64,000 bases of DNA from Brevipalpus yothersi (GCA_003956705.1 QZCP01000221.1:1-64000), one strand, 5' to 3'; shown: positions 24,093 to 36,462, numbered from the stretch's first letter. The notes: a model not told the origin generated them from the letters alone. Numbers and translations: made by a program.

Positions 24093-25176
24093 AGATTGTG
24101 TCCCAGGCAAGTGGAGGGCTAAGTCCCTTTTGGGGTCTCATCACGATCTTGCTATTTTTTCTGGGCCGCGATGTGCTCTCTTTCCCAAGGAAAACAAGCG
24201 ATTTACTCCCCATTTATTTGGAGGGCCATAAATTTCGCCGAGAGAGAGGGGTTATTTTGACAATTGTTTTAGTCGTTTTAAGCTGCCCAAAATTTTTCGA
24301 AGAATGAGGAACCTACTTGTGTTGTCGATGTAATCTAAGCCTTTTCCAGTTCACTTTTTACCTACTATCTACTGCCATTATCTACCATGATCACATCGAC
24401 TGATAGCTTTTGTGGGCCATTCCATTGCAAGTGAGTGTGAATTCAAGCTGATGAAAAGAGCATAGGTGACAGAGGCTGGCTGGCTGTCCGGTTGATGGAT
24501 TGATTTACAACCTCAAAAAGGAAGAGAATGAGAGAAAGAGCATGTATCAAATGACTGTAAATTGGAGTAAATTAAGGGATTATCTTGAGTGGAACTCTTT
24601 CCTCTCATCTAGAGGTATCATCCACAAGTTGAGTGAATAATTGAGGTTTACTTAAATTATCGATAGAAAAGATACTCGAGTCCAGGATTACATTGCTCCA
24701 GTGTATTAGCAATAATTACAAGAATAAATTTTCTAAACTTGAAAGCAAAAGCAACTGATTAGGGATTGAAGATTACATTCAAGGTGACTCTTCAATTATT
24801 CTAAAATGTAATTTGATGAAAGGATGGATTCACAGAAAAAATTCTAACACAAGGAGTTCAAAATGTTCTGCTAAAAATGAGTTGAGCGAAAACCATCTGT
24901 GTGTGTGTGTGTGTGTGTGTCAAATCAGATAATCAACATCCGACACAAGAAGGGAGAAAGCGAGAGAGCGGAAATCGATAGACGATAATCAATCCTTGCT
25001 CAATATCAATCCAACTGATCTCAATTGTCGAATATTCCAAAGGGATTCGTTTAACTTCCAGAATAATCATGATGGAAGATTGGCGAATGTGATGCAATTT
25101 TCCTGGCAACACACAGACACAGCTGGGTTCGTATATCTAGAATCAAAATAGGTGATCATCATGATGAGACATCCCA
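23642..25176. other. Intergenic, microsatellite-rich
   Basis: End of tropomyosin 3' flank to the TMEM115 stop (convergent genes). Holds GA runs at 23919-23956 and about 24061-24092 and a GT run at 24900-24920. No gene recognised. Confidence 0.6.
23919..23956. repeat. (GA)n microsatellite
   Basis: GA run of about 38 bp. Confidence 0.95.
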
Positions 25177-26331
25177 TCATACGTTCATAGTAGGCTGTTG
25201 TTGATGGAGATGTTGATAATCGCCACTTTGATGATGCTTGAATGGGCGAGGAGGCCGTGGCATGCTGTGCTCTTGTGTTAATCTTTCCGATAGAACTCGT
25301 ACGCTTTGATATTGTGGACCATTGGAAGGAAGTATGTGAATATAAACAAAAAACCGGTGAATAGTATTAGCAATAATTGCGATGATTGGCTTGATTATGT
25401 TTGGAAAGAAAGAAGCAAATGAGAAGCCTTCCGATAGATCTCCACGATGGCCATTGGGATGAGATTGTATGAATCGTAAATATATCCAACTTATGATCAG
25501 ACCATAGAGAAACATTAAAACTAGACTACCTTCGATAAGGTTGACCAAGTATAAGAATATGCTCACAAATAGAGCGGCAAGAGGCACATTGTTATTCTTA
25601 AATTTACCCAGACTGCCTGAGAGAAGAACAGATTCGCCCAATAATTGTTTAACGGACACACAAATAGCGGCACAATAAGCAGATAGGCCATACAATCGTA
25701 CATTGTAGAGATACTTGTCATTACCATAGATTGAATAGAGTATTATGTAATGTGCTGTAGTCAGTAAAGCCACGGACAGATTGATGATACAGAAAAATGA
25801 GAACAATTCTCTTGATCCCCACAATGGTTCGATGAGAGTTGTACTTAAATAAATGGCTATCACATCGTTTATCACTTGCCACCAGTGCAACTCGATCAAG
25901 GGAAATGTGAGGGTAGATATTGCTGACCAAATCCAAGATTTTGGTGAAAGAATATTTCCCGGTATTAGGGTAAACATTTCGGTTATTGGCGAATCAAATG
26001 ATGACCAAAAGTATGCTTCCGTGTCCACCGGTTTGGGTGCAGTTGGATCAGGCCATCTTGATGTACATACATTGGCAATATAGATCACGATGATTGTCAA
26101 ACAAAGTGTGGCCACGAATGTGCTCCTCAATGTTCGGCTACTATGTCCATCGAATATTCTACAAATTTGGTCATACAAATAGGAAACATTTCGCTCAAAT
26201 GATCTCAGAAAAGATGGTAATTTATATTCTTCATCGTCCATATCACCTTCGCTCTCATTTAAATCTATTGTAGAACGAAAACCATTGCTAAAAGATGCTG
26301 TAGAAGTGGATGGATCTGTTAACACTGACAT
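25177..26331 (-). CDS. TMEM115: TMEM115, Golgi rhomboid-like membrane protein
   Basis: Golgi multi-pass protein with a rhomboid-like fold but no protease role, linked to retrograde Golgi-to-ER traffic. Single exon; I take the start at MSVLTDPSTS (384 residues), though an upstream in-frame Met at 26364 adds 11. After an acidic N-terminus and a hydrophobic segment (TFVATLCLTIIVIYIAN), the family signature appears: LTPGN-like LIPGNILSPKSWIW, then STTLIEPLWGSREL, RLYGLSAYCAAI and the conserved SEGFSFASFFPNIIKPI. About six membrane segments. The rhomboid GxSG and catalytic His motifs are absent, as expected for TMEM115. The tail is His/Gln/Pro-rich. Recognition rests on the EPLWG and FASFFP blocks, which match the vertebrate protein as I remember it. 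Confidence 0.92.
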   Translation of the reverse strand: MSVLTDPSTSTASFSNGFRSTIDLNESEGDMDDEEYKLPSFLRSFERNVSYLYDQICRIFDGHSSRTLRSTFVATLCLTIIVIYIANVCTSRWPDPTAPKPVDTEAYFWSSFDSPITEMFTLIPGNILSPKSWIWSAISTLTFPLIELHWWQVINDVIAIYLSTTLIEPLWGSRELFSFFCIINLSVALLTTAHYIILYSIYGNDKYLYNVRLYGLSAYCAAICVSVKQLLGESVLLSGSLGKFKNNNVPLAALFVSIFLYLVNLIEGSLVLMFLYGLIISWIYLRFIQSHPNGHRGDLSEGFSFASFFPNIIKPIIAIIANTIHRFFVYIHILPSNGPQYQSVRVLSERLTQEHSMPRPPRPFKHHQSGDYQHLHQQQPTMNV

Positions 26332-26701
26332 GATGATGATTGACAGTGGACAATATTTACACACATAAACACACCATTACACGTCTATGATAACAAATGG
26401 TAGCTGATGTCGTCACAGTTATTGTTGATTGTTATTGGGAATCTATCTGGTCAGTTCATCAGACTTATTTGTCAAGATTATTAATGATAATCAATGTTCA
26501 TTTGATAATCTGCCACATGAACACAAACACAATCGCCGAACAACACCTACTATCAAGCTTTTATCCACCCAAGAACGAACACTTAACCAGCCCACTGATG
26601 AACACTTGTCACTTGATGTAACCAGAGTTAAAGCAATCAATACAACTTATGAAGACAATTTTGACCATCATTAATCAATGAAATAGGAATGTTTTCAACT
26701 G
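26332..26701. other. Spacer TMEM115 - Smad A
   Basis: Contains the TMEM115 promoter and the 3' end of Smad A. Two overlapping short frames at 26397-26674 look like noise. No repeat. Confidence 0.5.
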
Positions 26702-26707
26702 TTTATT
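26702..26707 (-). promoter_or_regulatory. Poly(A) signal of Smad A
   Basis: TTTATT on the plus strand (AATAAA on the minus), one of several overlapping copies, about 170 bp past the Smad A stop. Confidence 0.5.
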
Positions 26708-26874
26708 TATTTTATTTGTTAAAATTAATCACAATCAAAACACCTTTTTATTTTGTTTTTTTTGGTAAACACATGTGTACATCAGTAGAGACGTCTTGCG
26801 GTAGACCTCTTTTTTGGCTAATGAAAAAGTTTCGCCGTTTAACAACTTTTGGAATGTAATACTGATTGGATAAC

Positions 26875-28326
26875 TCAAGAAACGGATGATATTTGGCCAT
26901 TAGGAGGTCCGAGTTGGGTGAGAACATGGTCTAACCATTGTAGCTGATCAAGTAGATGTATTTCAACCCAGCACGGTGTTGATGTGATATCCTGTCGATG
27001 ATAATCTGATCCCCAACCTTTCACGAAACTCATTCGAATGGCACACATTTTGGTGAGCTCGAAAACAGCTTCATATCCTTGGTGGACACATTGGCCCAAT
27101 AGTTGGGTGAATTTTTTATTATCAAATACTTTAAGTTCATGGTCTTTTGGTAGCTTGATGACCGTTCGTGGGTTGAGACTGTAGAGATGATTACAGTTTA
27201 GACTTTGAACAAATATCGAAGATTCACTAAGACATTTTATCCAAACTTCTCCATTGATCTGTTTCAGATGAACACCTGTAGAATGAATCTAATAGGTGAG
27301 CGAAAAGAGGAAGAAAAACGTCTCGAAGGAGATAGAAAGGCATAATTATGATGATCACTCACCATTTCTGATATGTTTTCTTGTTAATTCGATTATTGAA
27401 TTTCGATTCACGTTGGACAGTGATCCCAAGCAAAATCGGTTCGGTTGAGAGGGGTGAGTGAAGCCATCAATAATTATTTCACTTTGTTCGACCCCATAAT
27501 TTCCATTGAAATTTCTTTTACCGAAGAAAACTTCACCGACTCGAGAATTTAATTCATAATAAAGTACTTTGCACCAATTCTGGGAATCTCGATACTCAAT
27601 GGGCATCAAACCGGATGTCCCATTATCGATCCCATACGACACATCGAAGGTACCATTGCTACCTGAATTGGTGAACTCAGAGGACAAAATTTCACAAATA
27701 TCATTCATTGGCGATGATACACTGGACAGTGAGGCAAAATTGTTGGCATCAAAATTTGTCTCACAATTTAGCTGATAATTGTCCAATGAATTGTCAAACA
27801 TGGACAGTGATATGTCACCATCCCCATATGAGACCGGGGGCTGATGTGTGTGTCCATCTTCACAATTTTCATTATGTGATACATGAGATCGAGGTACCAG
27901 TACAGGAGGATGTATAGAAAATTCCACACGCTCATAGTGGTATGGATTAACGCACACATCTTCATTCTTATCATGCCTACCAAGATACGGATATTCACAA
28001 TAATCAACTGATCGAAGTTCATGATGATTCTGTAGATCAGGCCATCGAAATATTCGACAATATATCACATGAGGTAGCCCTTTGCGATTAGATACCTGTA
28101 AGCGTCCATCTATTGTACGCTTAATTGTGACACAATTAGTTCGACCCGTTTGAGTGAGAGCTTTTTCCAGCTCTTCAAGAGCTCCTCTCTTTTTTTTCAA
28201 TTTTTTAATTAACGATTCAATGGCCTTCTCAGCCCATCCTTCATCTTCATCACCCTGTCGCCAACTGAGAAACTTTTTCACAGCCGAATTATTGAGACTT
28301 AAACTTGGTATACTGAATATTGACAT
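26875..28326 (-). CDS. Mad: R-Smad, Mad (Smad1/5) type, tandem copy A
   Basis: BMP-pathway transcription factor, phosphorylated by type I receptors and moved to the nucleus with co-Smad. Two exons (minus) 28326-27363 and 27275-26875, phase 1, 454 residues. MH1 domain (about 1-135) with the DNA-binding hairpin DGRLQVSNRKGLPHV and zinc ligands Cys/Cys/Cys/His (NCVTI, DYCEYP, VCVNPYHYERV); a short Asn/Ser-rich linker; MH2 with NVNRNS, the L3 loop GWGSDYHRQD, whose His and Asp mark BMP-type Smads, and the C-terminal SSVS receptor phosphorylation motif. Oddities: hairpin QVSN instead of QVSH, RIFRW instead of RVWRW, and a divergent MH2 (NCNHLYSLNPR, TRKHIRNG). It lacks the intron that copy B has after the MH1/linker part. 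It looks functional but fast-evolving. Confidence 0.93.
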
Positions 28327-28448
28327 GTTGAAAATTAAAAATGTCCACTAAATGATAATTGGAAAATGCGACTGAAATGAATGAACTGAACATGTGAAAG
28401 AGGGCGAAAAAAAAGTGAGTGAGTATGAGTGAGACTGAGTGAGTGAGC

Positions 28449-28497
<49 letters not shown>

Positions 28498-28953
28498 TTC
28501 GGCTTCAGTACTCGAGTGGACCCCGTTCATTGCCGGCTGAAAAGTGACCTGAATTGGACTGATCTATTCTGCATGACTAAAATATCACTTTGAAATGATA
28601 CATGGTAAGAAATCCAAAAGGAACTTCAGCCGATGCATTATCATTGAGAGCCGCCACGTGATGATCTTCAAGAATGAATTTTTCAGAATAGCAGAATCCT
28701 TTTCTGTTTTTATCGCCTTGGTAGTAGAACATGACCATATGAGTCATCATATCTACTTTAGAGCTAATGAATTGAGAATAATTTGAGAGGATAGATTTAT
28801 TGAGCTTGGTAACAAGTTTAATATTAATTAGTAATTGAATCAAAGTCATCACTGATGCCTTTGAACCTATAAGTACACAATTACTTCTTCTTCACAATTA
28901 TTAGTGAAAACTTATCATTTTTCAAGTATCGAAGGTGATTAATGTTAGATATT
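28327..28953. other. Spacer between the two Smad genes
   Basis: Presumed promoter of copy A and 3' flank of copy B, with a GA run at 28449-28494. No ORF of note. Confidence 0.55.
28449..28494. repeat. (GA)n microsatellite
   Basis: GA run with one AAG interruption, about 125 bp upstream of the Smad A start codon. Confidence 0.94.
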
Positions 28954-29421
28954 TCAAGAAACGGATGATATCTGGCCATGAGGAGGTCCAAGTTGGGTGA
29001 GAACATGGTCTAACCATTGTAGCTGATCAAGTAGATGTATTTCAACCCAGCACGGTGTTGATGTGATATCCTGTCGATGATAATCTGATCCCCAACCTTT
29101 TACGAAACTCATTCGAATGGTACACATTTTGGTGAGCTCGAAAACAGCCTCATATCCTTGGTGGACACATTGGCCTAGTAGTTGGGTGAATTTTTTACTG
29201 TCAAATACTTTAAGTTCAAAGTCTTTCGGTAGCTTGATGACCGTTTGCAGATTGAAACCGTAAGAATAGTTACAGTTTCGACTTTGAACAAATACAGCTG
29301 ATTCACTACAGCATTTTACCCATACTTCTCCATTGGTATGCTTAAGACGAACTCCTAAAGGAAGACATGACATATGCTGTGTATTAGCGAATGGAATGAG
29401 TAAACGAAAAGAAAAATATCT

Positions 29422-29472
<51 letters not shown>

Positions 29473-29650
29473 NNNNNNNNNNNNNNNNNNNNNNNNNNNN
29501 NNNNNNNNNNNNNNNNNNNNNNNNNNNNNNNNNNNNNNNNNNNNNNNNNNNNNNNNNNNNNNNNNNNNNNNNNNNNNNNNNNNNNNNNNNNNNNNNNNNN
29601 NNNNNNNNNNNNNNNNNNNNNNNNNNNNNNNNNNNNNNNNNNNNNNNNNN

Positions 29651-29683
<33 letters not shown>

Positions 29684-30078
29684 GGGATAGCCAAAAACAG
29701 CTTATAATGAATTGAGTTTTCAAAGTTTCAAAGTTTACTGTTTTTCGAACATGTATAAACAGATTCACGAACGAATGGTTCTCAAAGAGCAAACTAGACT
29801 GAAACAGAACTAAGATCAACTGTCCGTGTTTTGCTAGTGTCCAATTACTTACAAGAGAACATGGGAAAAGGGAAGAGAGAGAGAGAGAGAGAGAGAGCGA
29901 TATCGGAAGAGGACCTATTCCGAGGAAAGTTTCTAGAACAAGTGTAGGGGCCAAAAGCGGCCGACAAGTGCAGGGCTTTACGAAGATGACCCAAAGCGTT
30001 AAGGAGAGAGAGAAGAGAGAGGATAAAACAAACAACAGCCGTAGGAAGAAGGAGAAATGCAAGCAAAACAGAGGGATT

Positions 30079-30120
<42 letters not shown>

Positions 30121-31173
30121 GATTGAAAGTTTGACCATGATTGCTTACCATTGCCGATGTGTCTTCTAGTTTGTTCAATGGTTGAATTTCGATTCACATT
30201 GGACAATGATCCAAGACAGAAGCGATTTAATTGGGAAGGATGAGTGAAACCATCGATACAAACTTCACTTTGAATCACACCATTACGTTCATTTCGACTT
30301 TTTCTTCCCAAAAAAACTTCACCAACCCGTGTGTTCAATTCATAATAGAATATTTTGCACCAATTCTCTGAATTACGATATTCAAGTGGCACCATATCGG
30401 ATTCACCAATATCCATCATAGGTGAATCATATGAGGAACAATTGCCATTATCACGAGGACTGAATCCTGGTGGAGGAGTTTCGACAAGCCGTAAATTGGG
30501 TGAATTGGGACCAAATCCACTGCTAACCGTTGACATGGTTGGAGATGGTACACTGGGTACCAATGCCATATTGTTATGATGAAAATTTGAATCAGAATTT
30601 CGTTGATTAAGATAATTTTCCGGTGAATTGGAAAACATTGACATGGAGCCGTTATTAAAATTGTGTATATTGGCATTGTTATTGTTACTATTAGTGTAAA
30701 ATCCGTTATTATCCACTAATGAGTGATCGTGCTGTTAAAGTGGGAAAAGAAAAAAAGAGAAGAGAGAAAAAAATCTGATGAAATCTGATGAAGTCGTTGG
30801 AATAGATAACAGATTAAAATAGTAGTAGTAGAAAGTATTCTGATGAAATCTGATGAAGTCGTTGGAATAGATAACAGATTAAAATAGTAGTAGTAGAAAG
30901 TATTCTGATGAAATCTGATGAAGTTGTTGGAACAGATAACAGATAAAATGATAGTAGAAAATATTCTGATGAAATAGTATTGCCAGTCAAAGTTGAAATA
31001 AATCCTATCCTCTTCTTTGCCTTCTTCTTCTCTTGTTCTCATGACCAATCACAGGATAATTTAAACAGGGTAACAAAAAGTGAACTGTTTCTTGTCACAA
31101 GAGGCAAGAGAAATACTTCTCTCTCTATATCTTCAACGGTACACGCTTTTAGATTCCCATAGAATAATAAAGT

Positions 31174-31218
<45 letters not shown>

Positions 31219-32167
31219 ATGAAAGAAGATGAAGGAAGATGAAATAAGATGGAAAGCAAATACCACTCAAACAACAACATTAATAAGTCGGCCTCTCTCT
31301 CTTGAAGAGAGGAGAGAGATCATATAGCAAACTCAAAAAAACTTATGCCAAGAGAGAGAAGAGAGATATTGATGATGATCATCACACTCACAAATGGATT
31401 TCAAATGATCATCATGATGATCATGGCACGTATGGACTTACCATAAGATTCATTCCATTGCCAATGTTGAGGCTATCTCCTCCATTACAGCCAGCAGTAG
31501 TAGTGTTGGTGTTGGTTCCGTTAATCGGAAGGATTGATGTTGGAGAACTGAGATCGTACGGCTGATGGTGATTGGTGAACATCGAACTCGGTGATCCCGA
31601 TGATACCGATGGATGTGATACAGTCGATTGTGGTGGCTGTTGATTATTGTGATAAGATAGGGAAAATGTTGGTGGCTGATGGGGATGTTGGACATGGTGT
31701 AGATCATGATTTTCGGACGATGATGAAAATTCACTACTTCGTGGTACCAGTACGGGTGGAAGTATGGAAGTTTCCACACGCTCATAGTGATATGGATTAA
31801 CGCACACATCTTCATGCTTACCAAGATACGGATATTCACAATAATCAACTGATCGAAGTTCATGATGATTCTGTAGATCAGGCCATCTCCATATTCGACA
31901 ATATATCACATGTGGTAGCCCTTTGCGATGAGATACTTGTAAGCGTCCATCTAATGAACGCTTAATTGTGACACAATTAGTTCGACCCGTTTGTATAAGA
32001 GCTTTTTCCAGCTCTTCAAGGGCTCCTCTCTTTTTTTTCAATTTTTTAATTAACGATTCAATGGCTTTCTCAGCCCATCGTTCATCTTCATCACCCTGTC
32101 GCCAACCGAGAAACTTTTTCACAGCCGAATTATTGAGACTTATACTTGGTATGGAAAATAGTGACAT
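28954..32167 (-). CDS. Mad: R-Smad, Mad (Smad1/5) type, tandem copy B
   Basis: Three exons (minus) 32167-31442, 30731-30149, 29354-28954, phases 0 and 1, giving 569 residues. MH1 is canonical (SLDGRLQVSHRKGLPHV, CRIWRWPD, zinc ligands present). The linker is long and rich in His, Pro, Ser and Asn. MH2 has LEYRNSENWCKIFYYEL, SNVNRNSTIEQTRRHIGNG, GWGSDYHRQD and terminal SSVS. The acceptor of exon 2 is CTTTAACAG at 30732; the closer AG at 30729-ish side would break phase. The third exon is 401 nt, as in copy A, and nearly identical to it over its 3' two-thirds. Being nearer the family consensus, this is probably the main Mad gene and A the derived copy. Intron 2 holds an assembly gap; intron 1 a 65-bp tandem repeat. 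Confidence 0.94.
29424..29680. repeat. (GA)n microsatellite interrupted by assembly gap
   Basis: GA run 29424-29472, 178 N at 29473-29650, then GA run 29651-29680, all in intron 2 of Smad B. The gap is evidently an unresolved microsatellite, not missing coding sequence. Confidence 0.95.
30080..30118. repeat. (GA)n microsatellite
   Basis: GA run just inside intron 2 of Smad B, about 30 bp past the exon 2 donor. Confidence 0.94.
30775..30976. repeat. 65-bp tandem repeat in Smad B intron 1
   Basis: Three near-identical copies of a 65-bp unit starting CTGATGAAATCTGATGAAG at 30775, 30840 and 30905, then a truncated fourth at 30966. Copies 1 and 2 are almost perfect, copy 3 has substitutions and small deletions. 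Each unit contains an internal CTGATGAAAT duplication and a TAG triplet run. Confidence 0.92.
31179..31215. repeat. (GA)n microsatellite
   Basis: GA run in intron 1 of Smad B. Confidence 0.93.
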
Positions 32168-33290
32168 TTTGAAGAACAAATCAAAGTGTGATGATTGAAA
32201 AATTAAGATCAAAATAAATAATTAAAGAAAAGAAGAAAGTGAGAGAGAGAGGAACAAGCAAAAGTTCAAGAAGATGTTGTCGAATACACACAATTAGACA
32301 GACAGATAGACAGACATCAGTCAAATCAGTGAGAAGATCAAAATAACAGATCAAATCAAAACATTAGGCGATCACATCGAGATGATCAAGGAGAGAGAGA
32401 AAAAAAAGTGATCAAGATGAGTAAGTAAGTAAGAGAGCAGGTAACATACACACACAAACTAAATGATTATTATTATGGTGATGATGATCGAGAATCGACA
32501 GGCAAAAAAGATGGCTTCTGACAATACTTCTAATATATAATAATAATATTCACTCAAATAATTATTATTATTGCTCAAGCCAAAAGATCAGTTCCACAGT
32601 GAAAAAGGTAGTCTCTTACATAGCACAGAGACTTGAGGACTTGGTGAACGGCAATATGCACACACAAGCCGTAAAAACGAATCCTGAACAAGTGAAGAAG
32701 CGAATAAGTTTTACTGAAATGAGTGAAGTGTCGAGCCTCCCTCTTCTTACTACGCTCTCTCTTCGGACTCTCTCTCTCTCTCTCTTTTTCTCTCTCTCTC
32801 TGTTGTACTCGTGCTCTCTCTTTTTCTCTCTCTTGGGATAAAGCTATGCCTCCGGCCCGATATGGGACGGAAAGATGGAGAGAGGAAAGAAAAGGCCCGA
32901 AAGAAGGTGGTAGTATATGTACCAATATTGGTGCGAGTGATAAAAGTGTGAGGCTCATCATGATGGTGTGGTAATTAGTGCGAGAATTGTCTTCTCGAGG
33001 ACTAGCGGTGTGTGTGCGGTGAGAACATATTAATCGGTGAAAACAATCTGAACACCATCTGAGAAGGTGAGTGAGATATCGTCACCGACGACAGTACTGA
33101 TGAAGAGAGAGTGGCGAATAGATATTAGCAAATCTCTTGATACATACACTAGATTATACACTAGAGATAACTATCGACTGTTGATGAGAGAAAATATCTT
33201 GGCTTAGTAGAGAGAGAGAGAAAGAGAATAGGTTAGGTGTAAGAGATGAGTTTTTCCTCTCAAGAGAGCAAGGTGAGGATAACGATTAAA

Positions 33291-33337
<47 letters not shown>

Positions 33338-34667
33338 AGCAACTTCCTTAGTGAGAAAAAGACAAAAGTGTGTGTGTATGCATTTCGTTCTGGAAAGATA
33401 ATGAATTAAATTGCAGGGTCAAAGTGCAATGCATTAGCAAGACATCGGAATCTGATCGGAAGCTAGCAAGTTTGATTTTTTATTTCGATTGCAAAACATG
33501 AATTGAGTGGCTGTAGATGATTGTGGTGATGGAAGACATCAAATCATCAGTTGAGCGAAAGAAGTACGGTTTGAAAGATCAATTATTCAATTAATACCAT
33601 TACAATAAGTCTAGTGTAAGTGACTGGATTTTGTCCTAAGAGTATGAGAGAAAAAAAGTTTGGCCTCAACTTTTTTTGCGCACTTGCCACAATTAAGCCA
33701 TAATGTTAGCATAGGCTTTGAGTGATAAAATTTTCCCAAAACTTTTACACTCTTGTAATGGTTGTAAGTGTCTTGATATTGAGCATTTCTTGAGTAAATT
33801 TTGGCTTGAATTCCTCATTTTTCTAATCAATTCTGATGAATTCAGATGAACAATCGAAAAAGTTTTATCGTATTTCATTCTTTTGACTAGATGACGCTTG
33901 TGAAAGTAGACTCGATAGTAGTGTCCTCAAAGTAGTACACTATTGCTCACAAGAAAGGCTACATCTTAGGCTCAGAATTTTGGGTAACAGCGAATATTCA
34001 CAGAGAAGAAGCAAAGTACCGTTATGCATAAGTATCTAATCGAAAAAAAGATGGAACAGGAATAAGGTACTTTTGATACTTGTGAGGATAAGAAGAATGA
34101 TTTTGAAATTTTTGTCCAAATTCTCAAATTCAAGGTATATCGGAACTTTGCAATAGATTGCAAAGGAATTCTATCAAAATACATAGAGCTGCAACTTGCT
34201 CTTAATTCCAATGAAATTTTCTTACTCAATATATTAAATTATTATGATGAGATCTAAAATAGTAGCCTATTATAATATCTTTCCATTTTAAGTCTTCACA
34301 ACATTGAATCAAAATGATTTTTGGTCCTAAAAAAGGAGGTTTATGGAAACGGTCACTTATAATTGAGATCTGGTAGAATGAAAATGAAAAATTCGAGATT
34401 AAATTGATTGGGCATGGTAAAAATTTATTATTTATTAGTAATTGACTTAAAATCATCGCTGATGCTTTTGGATCTGATTTTTTTTTGTCTGGAAGTACCA
34501 TTGATTCATGATTTTGGTGCACACACACACTCATATGTATCAAATCGAAACGAGTTGATCATCGTTGATGATTGAAATTTTTTATCCTTCCTTTTTCAGA
34601 TAATTATTATTATTAAAATTTGCATGTGCTTCCATTGTCTTCCACCTCTTGTCACTATATATATATA
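32168..34667. other. Intergenic, 5' flank of Smad B and 3' flank of CNG channel
   Basis: About 2.5 kb with CT/GA-rich patches (32769-32840, 33294-33335) and no recognised gene. Probably includes the Smad B promoter and 5' UTR exon(s), since the long frames here are only SLSLSL/RERERE translations of microsatellites. Confidence 0.55.
33294..33335. repeat. (GA)n microsatellite
   Basis: GA run of about 42 bp upstream of Smad B. Confidence 0.94.
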
Positions 34668-36414
34668 TTAAATTATCGACTCTTTGTTACGTTCACTTTC
34701 ATCACCACTTGATTCAAATTCAAGCGCTGCCTCACCAGGCACCATATCATCGTCATCATTATCTTCACGATTACCAGTGTTAACATTTTCATCTTCCTTG
34801 GAAGCGACCATCATCATTTCAATACCTTTCAAACGTTCTTCCACTTCCCACTGTTGCTGGGACAACTTATAGCTCATGGAAGTATTCTCTTTTTCAAGAT
34901 GAACCAATCTTTCCCGAAGTCGCTTAATTTCGGCCAACAATATTTCTTGCGTTTGATTGCCACCATCTTCCGGTGATGGGCTCATGCCAATTGACCTGGA
35001 CAAGGCGCTTGGTGTAAGTGGTAAAGTTTGACCAGGAATGTATAGATGAGGACTACTGTGGGTAGGAGATATAAGATGACATGTGAATGGATAGGATGTT
35101 GGTGATGAAGATGAAGGCACATGATAATGACCGTGCACAGGTGATCGTGAAAAGGGCATTGAGGTTGGTGAAGGTAGGGGTTGATTGAAATCTTCCGGAA
35201 CTCTTTTATATCGTTCAGTGAAATCTTCACCTAAGTGAAAAGAGAGAGAGAGAGAAAAAAAAGATGAGAACATGTGTGAATTTTCTCAACATCAATAAAA
35301 ACAACAAAGTCTTTTTATCTCTAGAGAAAAGAATCAAGAGGAAGGGAGAGAGAGAGAGAGGCTAATTGAAGAGTAAAATATTCGATAGTGGAGGAAAAAT
35401 TTTGACCGAAAGAATACAGTTTAGAATATTCTGACAGGCATTGACAGTTGAAAGATGTGATCGATTGGAAGGAGTGAGAACATCATTAGAGAAAGATTAC
35501 TAATTGACAGGAAGTAATACAAGTAAAAAAATCGAAACAAATATCCATTGTTTACACTAACCAGAAGGAATTAATGGCATAGGAATAGGAGTTGGAGGAG
35601 TGAAATAAATGTTAATATTTTCTTTGTTCTGATCTTTACGATTGGAATCGTTTATAATGTTGAGAGTATCTTTGGGCTCTGTTCCAGTGGCATTGGTTGA
35701 CGCTGATGATAAACTTTTCTCAAAATAATCTTTTGTTCGATCCACTTGTCCACCATCCGCATCATAATCAGTTTCATGTCGATCAAATCCATTTTCTGCC
35801 ATATTCCCATCACCACTGTGTCCTTCTCTCAATTCACCCAATTCTCCACCGACAACACCACTTCCAACTACTCCACCGCCACTCATCATGAGAATTTCTT
35901 CATCAGTAATCAGAGTATTGGCTGATTGAGTGTGAGCACGATAATTTTTTCCATCAGGAAATCGGGATAAACTAGCTGGCTTGATTTGTAATCCTGGTGT
36001 GCTTTTACTTCGACCTCTAGATACTTTTTTTTCCACCATTAATTGCACACATACACACAATTTTGATGGAAAAAGTGAAGAGAAAACAAAAAAATCACAT
36101 GTTACGCCCGGTTAATATGTCATCGAGAGAGAGAGAGAGAAAAAAAAATCCAGGAAATGTTTTGACCAGTACACTGTTTATGTGTGGTGGTCAAGCGAGT
36201 GGATTTTTCTCATTTCCTCTCATTTTCACTTTCTTCTTCTTCTTCTTTTTCTTCTTCCTCCTCCCTGTTTTGCCTCCCATTGACTAAAGTCAAGTGTGAG
36301 AGGGAAGAGAAAGAGTTACTAATATCATATTGATTCAACTCACTAAGCAGCTGAAATCTAGTTAATCGAAGCTACTGTATGTGTGTGTATATATGTTCTA
36401 TATGGCCAAAGAAC

Positions 36415-36462
<48 letters not shown>

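Noticed and set aside
28954..30716. Long frames of 246 and 453 codons crossing the N gap
   Set aside because: They join real Smad B exons with intronic microsatellite and N sequence. The proper exons end at splice sites 30149 and begin at 29354.
34668..36039. Separate two-exon gene starting at ATG 36039
   Set aside because: RSKSTPGL and the C-terminal coiled coil fit the end of CngL channels, and a phase-correct acceptor at 36024 links it to the channel. I kept it as part of the CNG gene, though a separate gene is not fully excluded.
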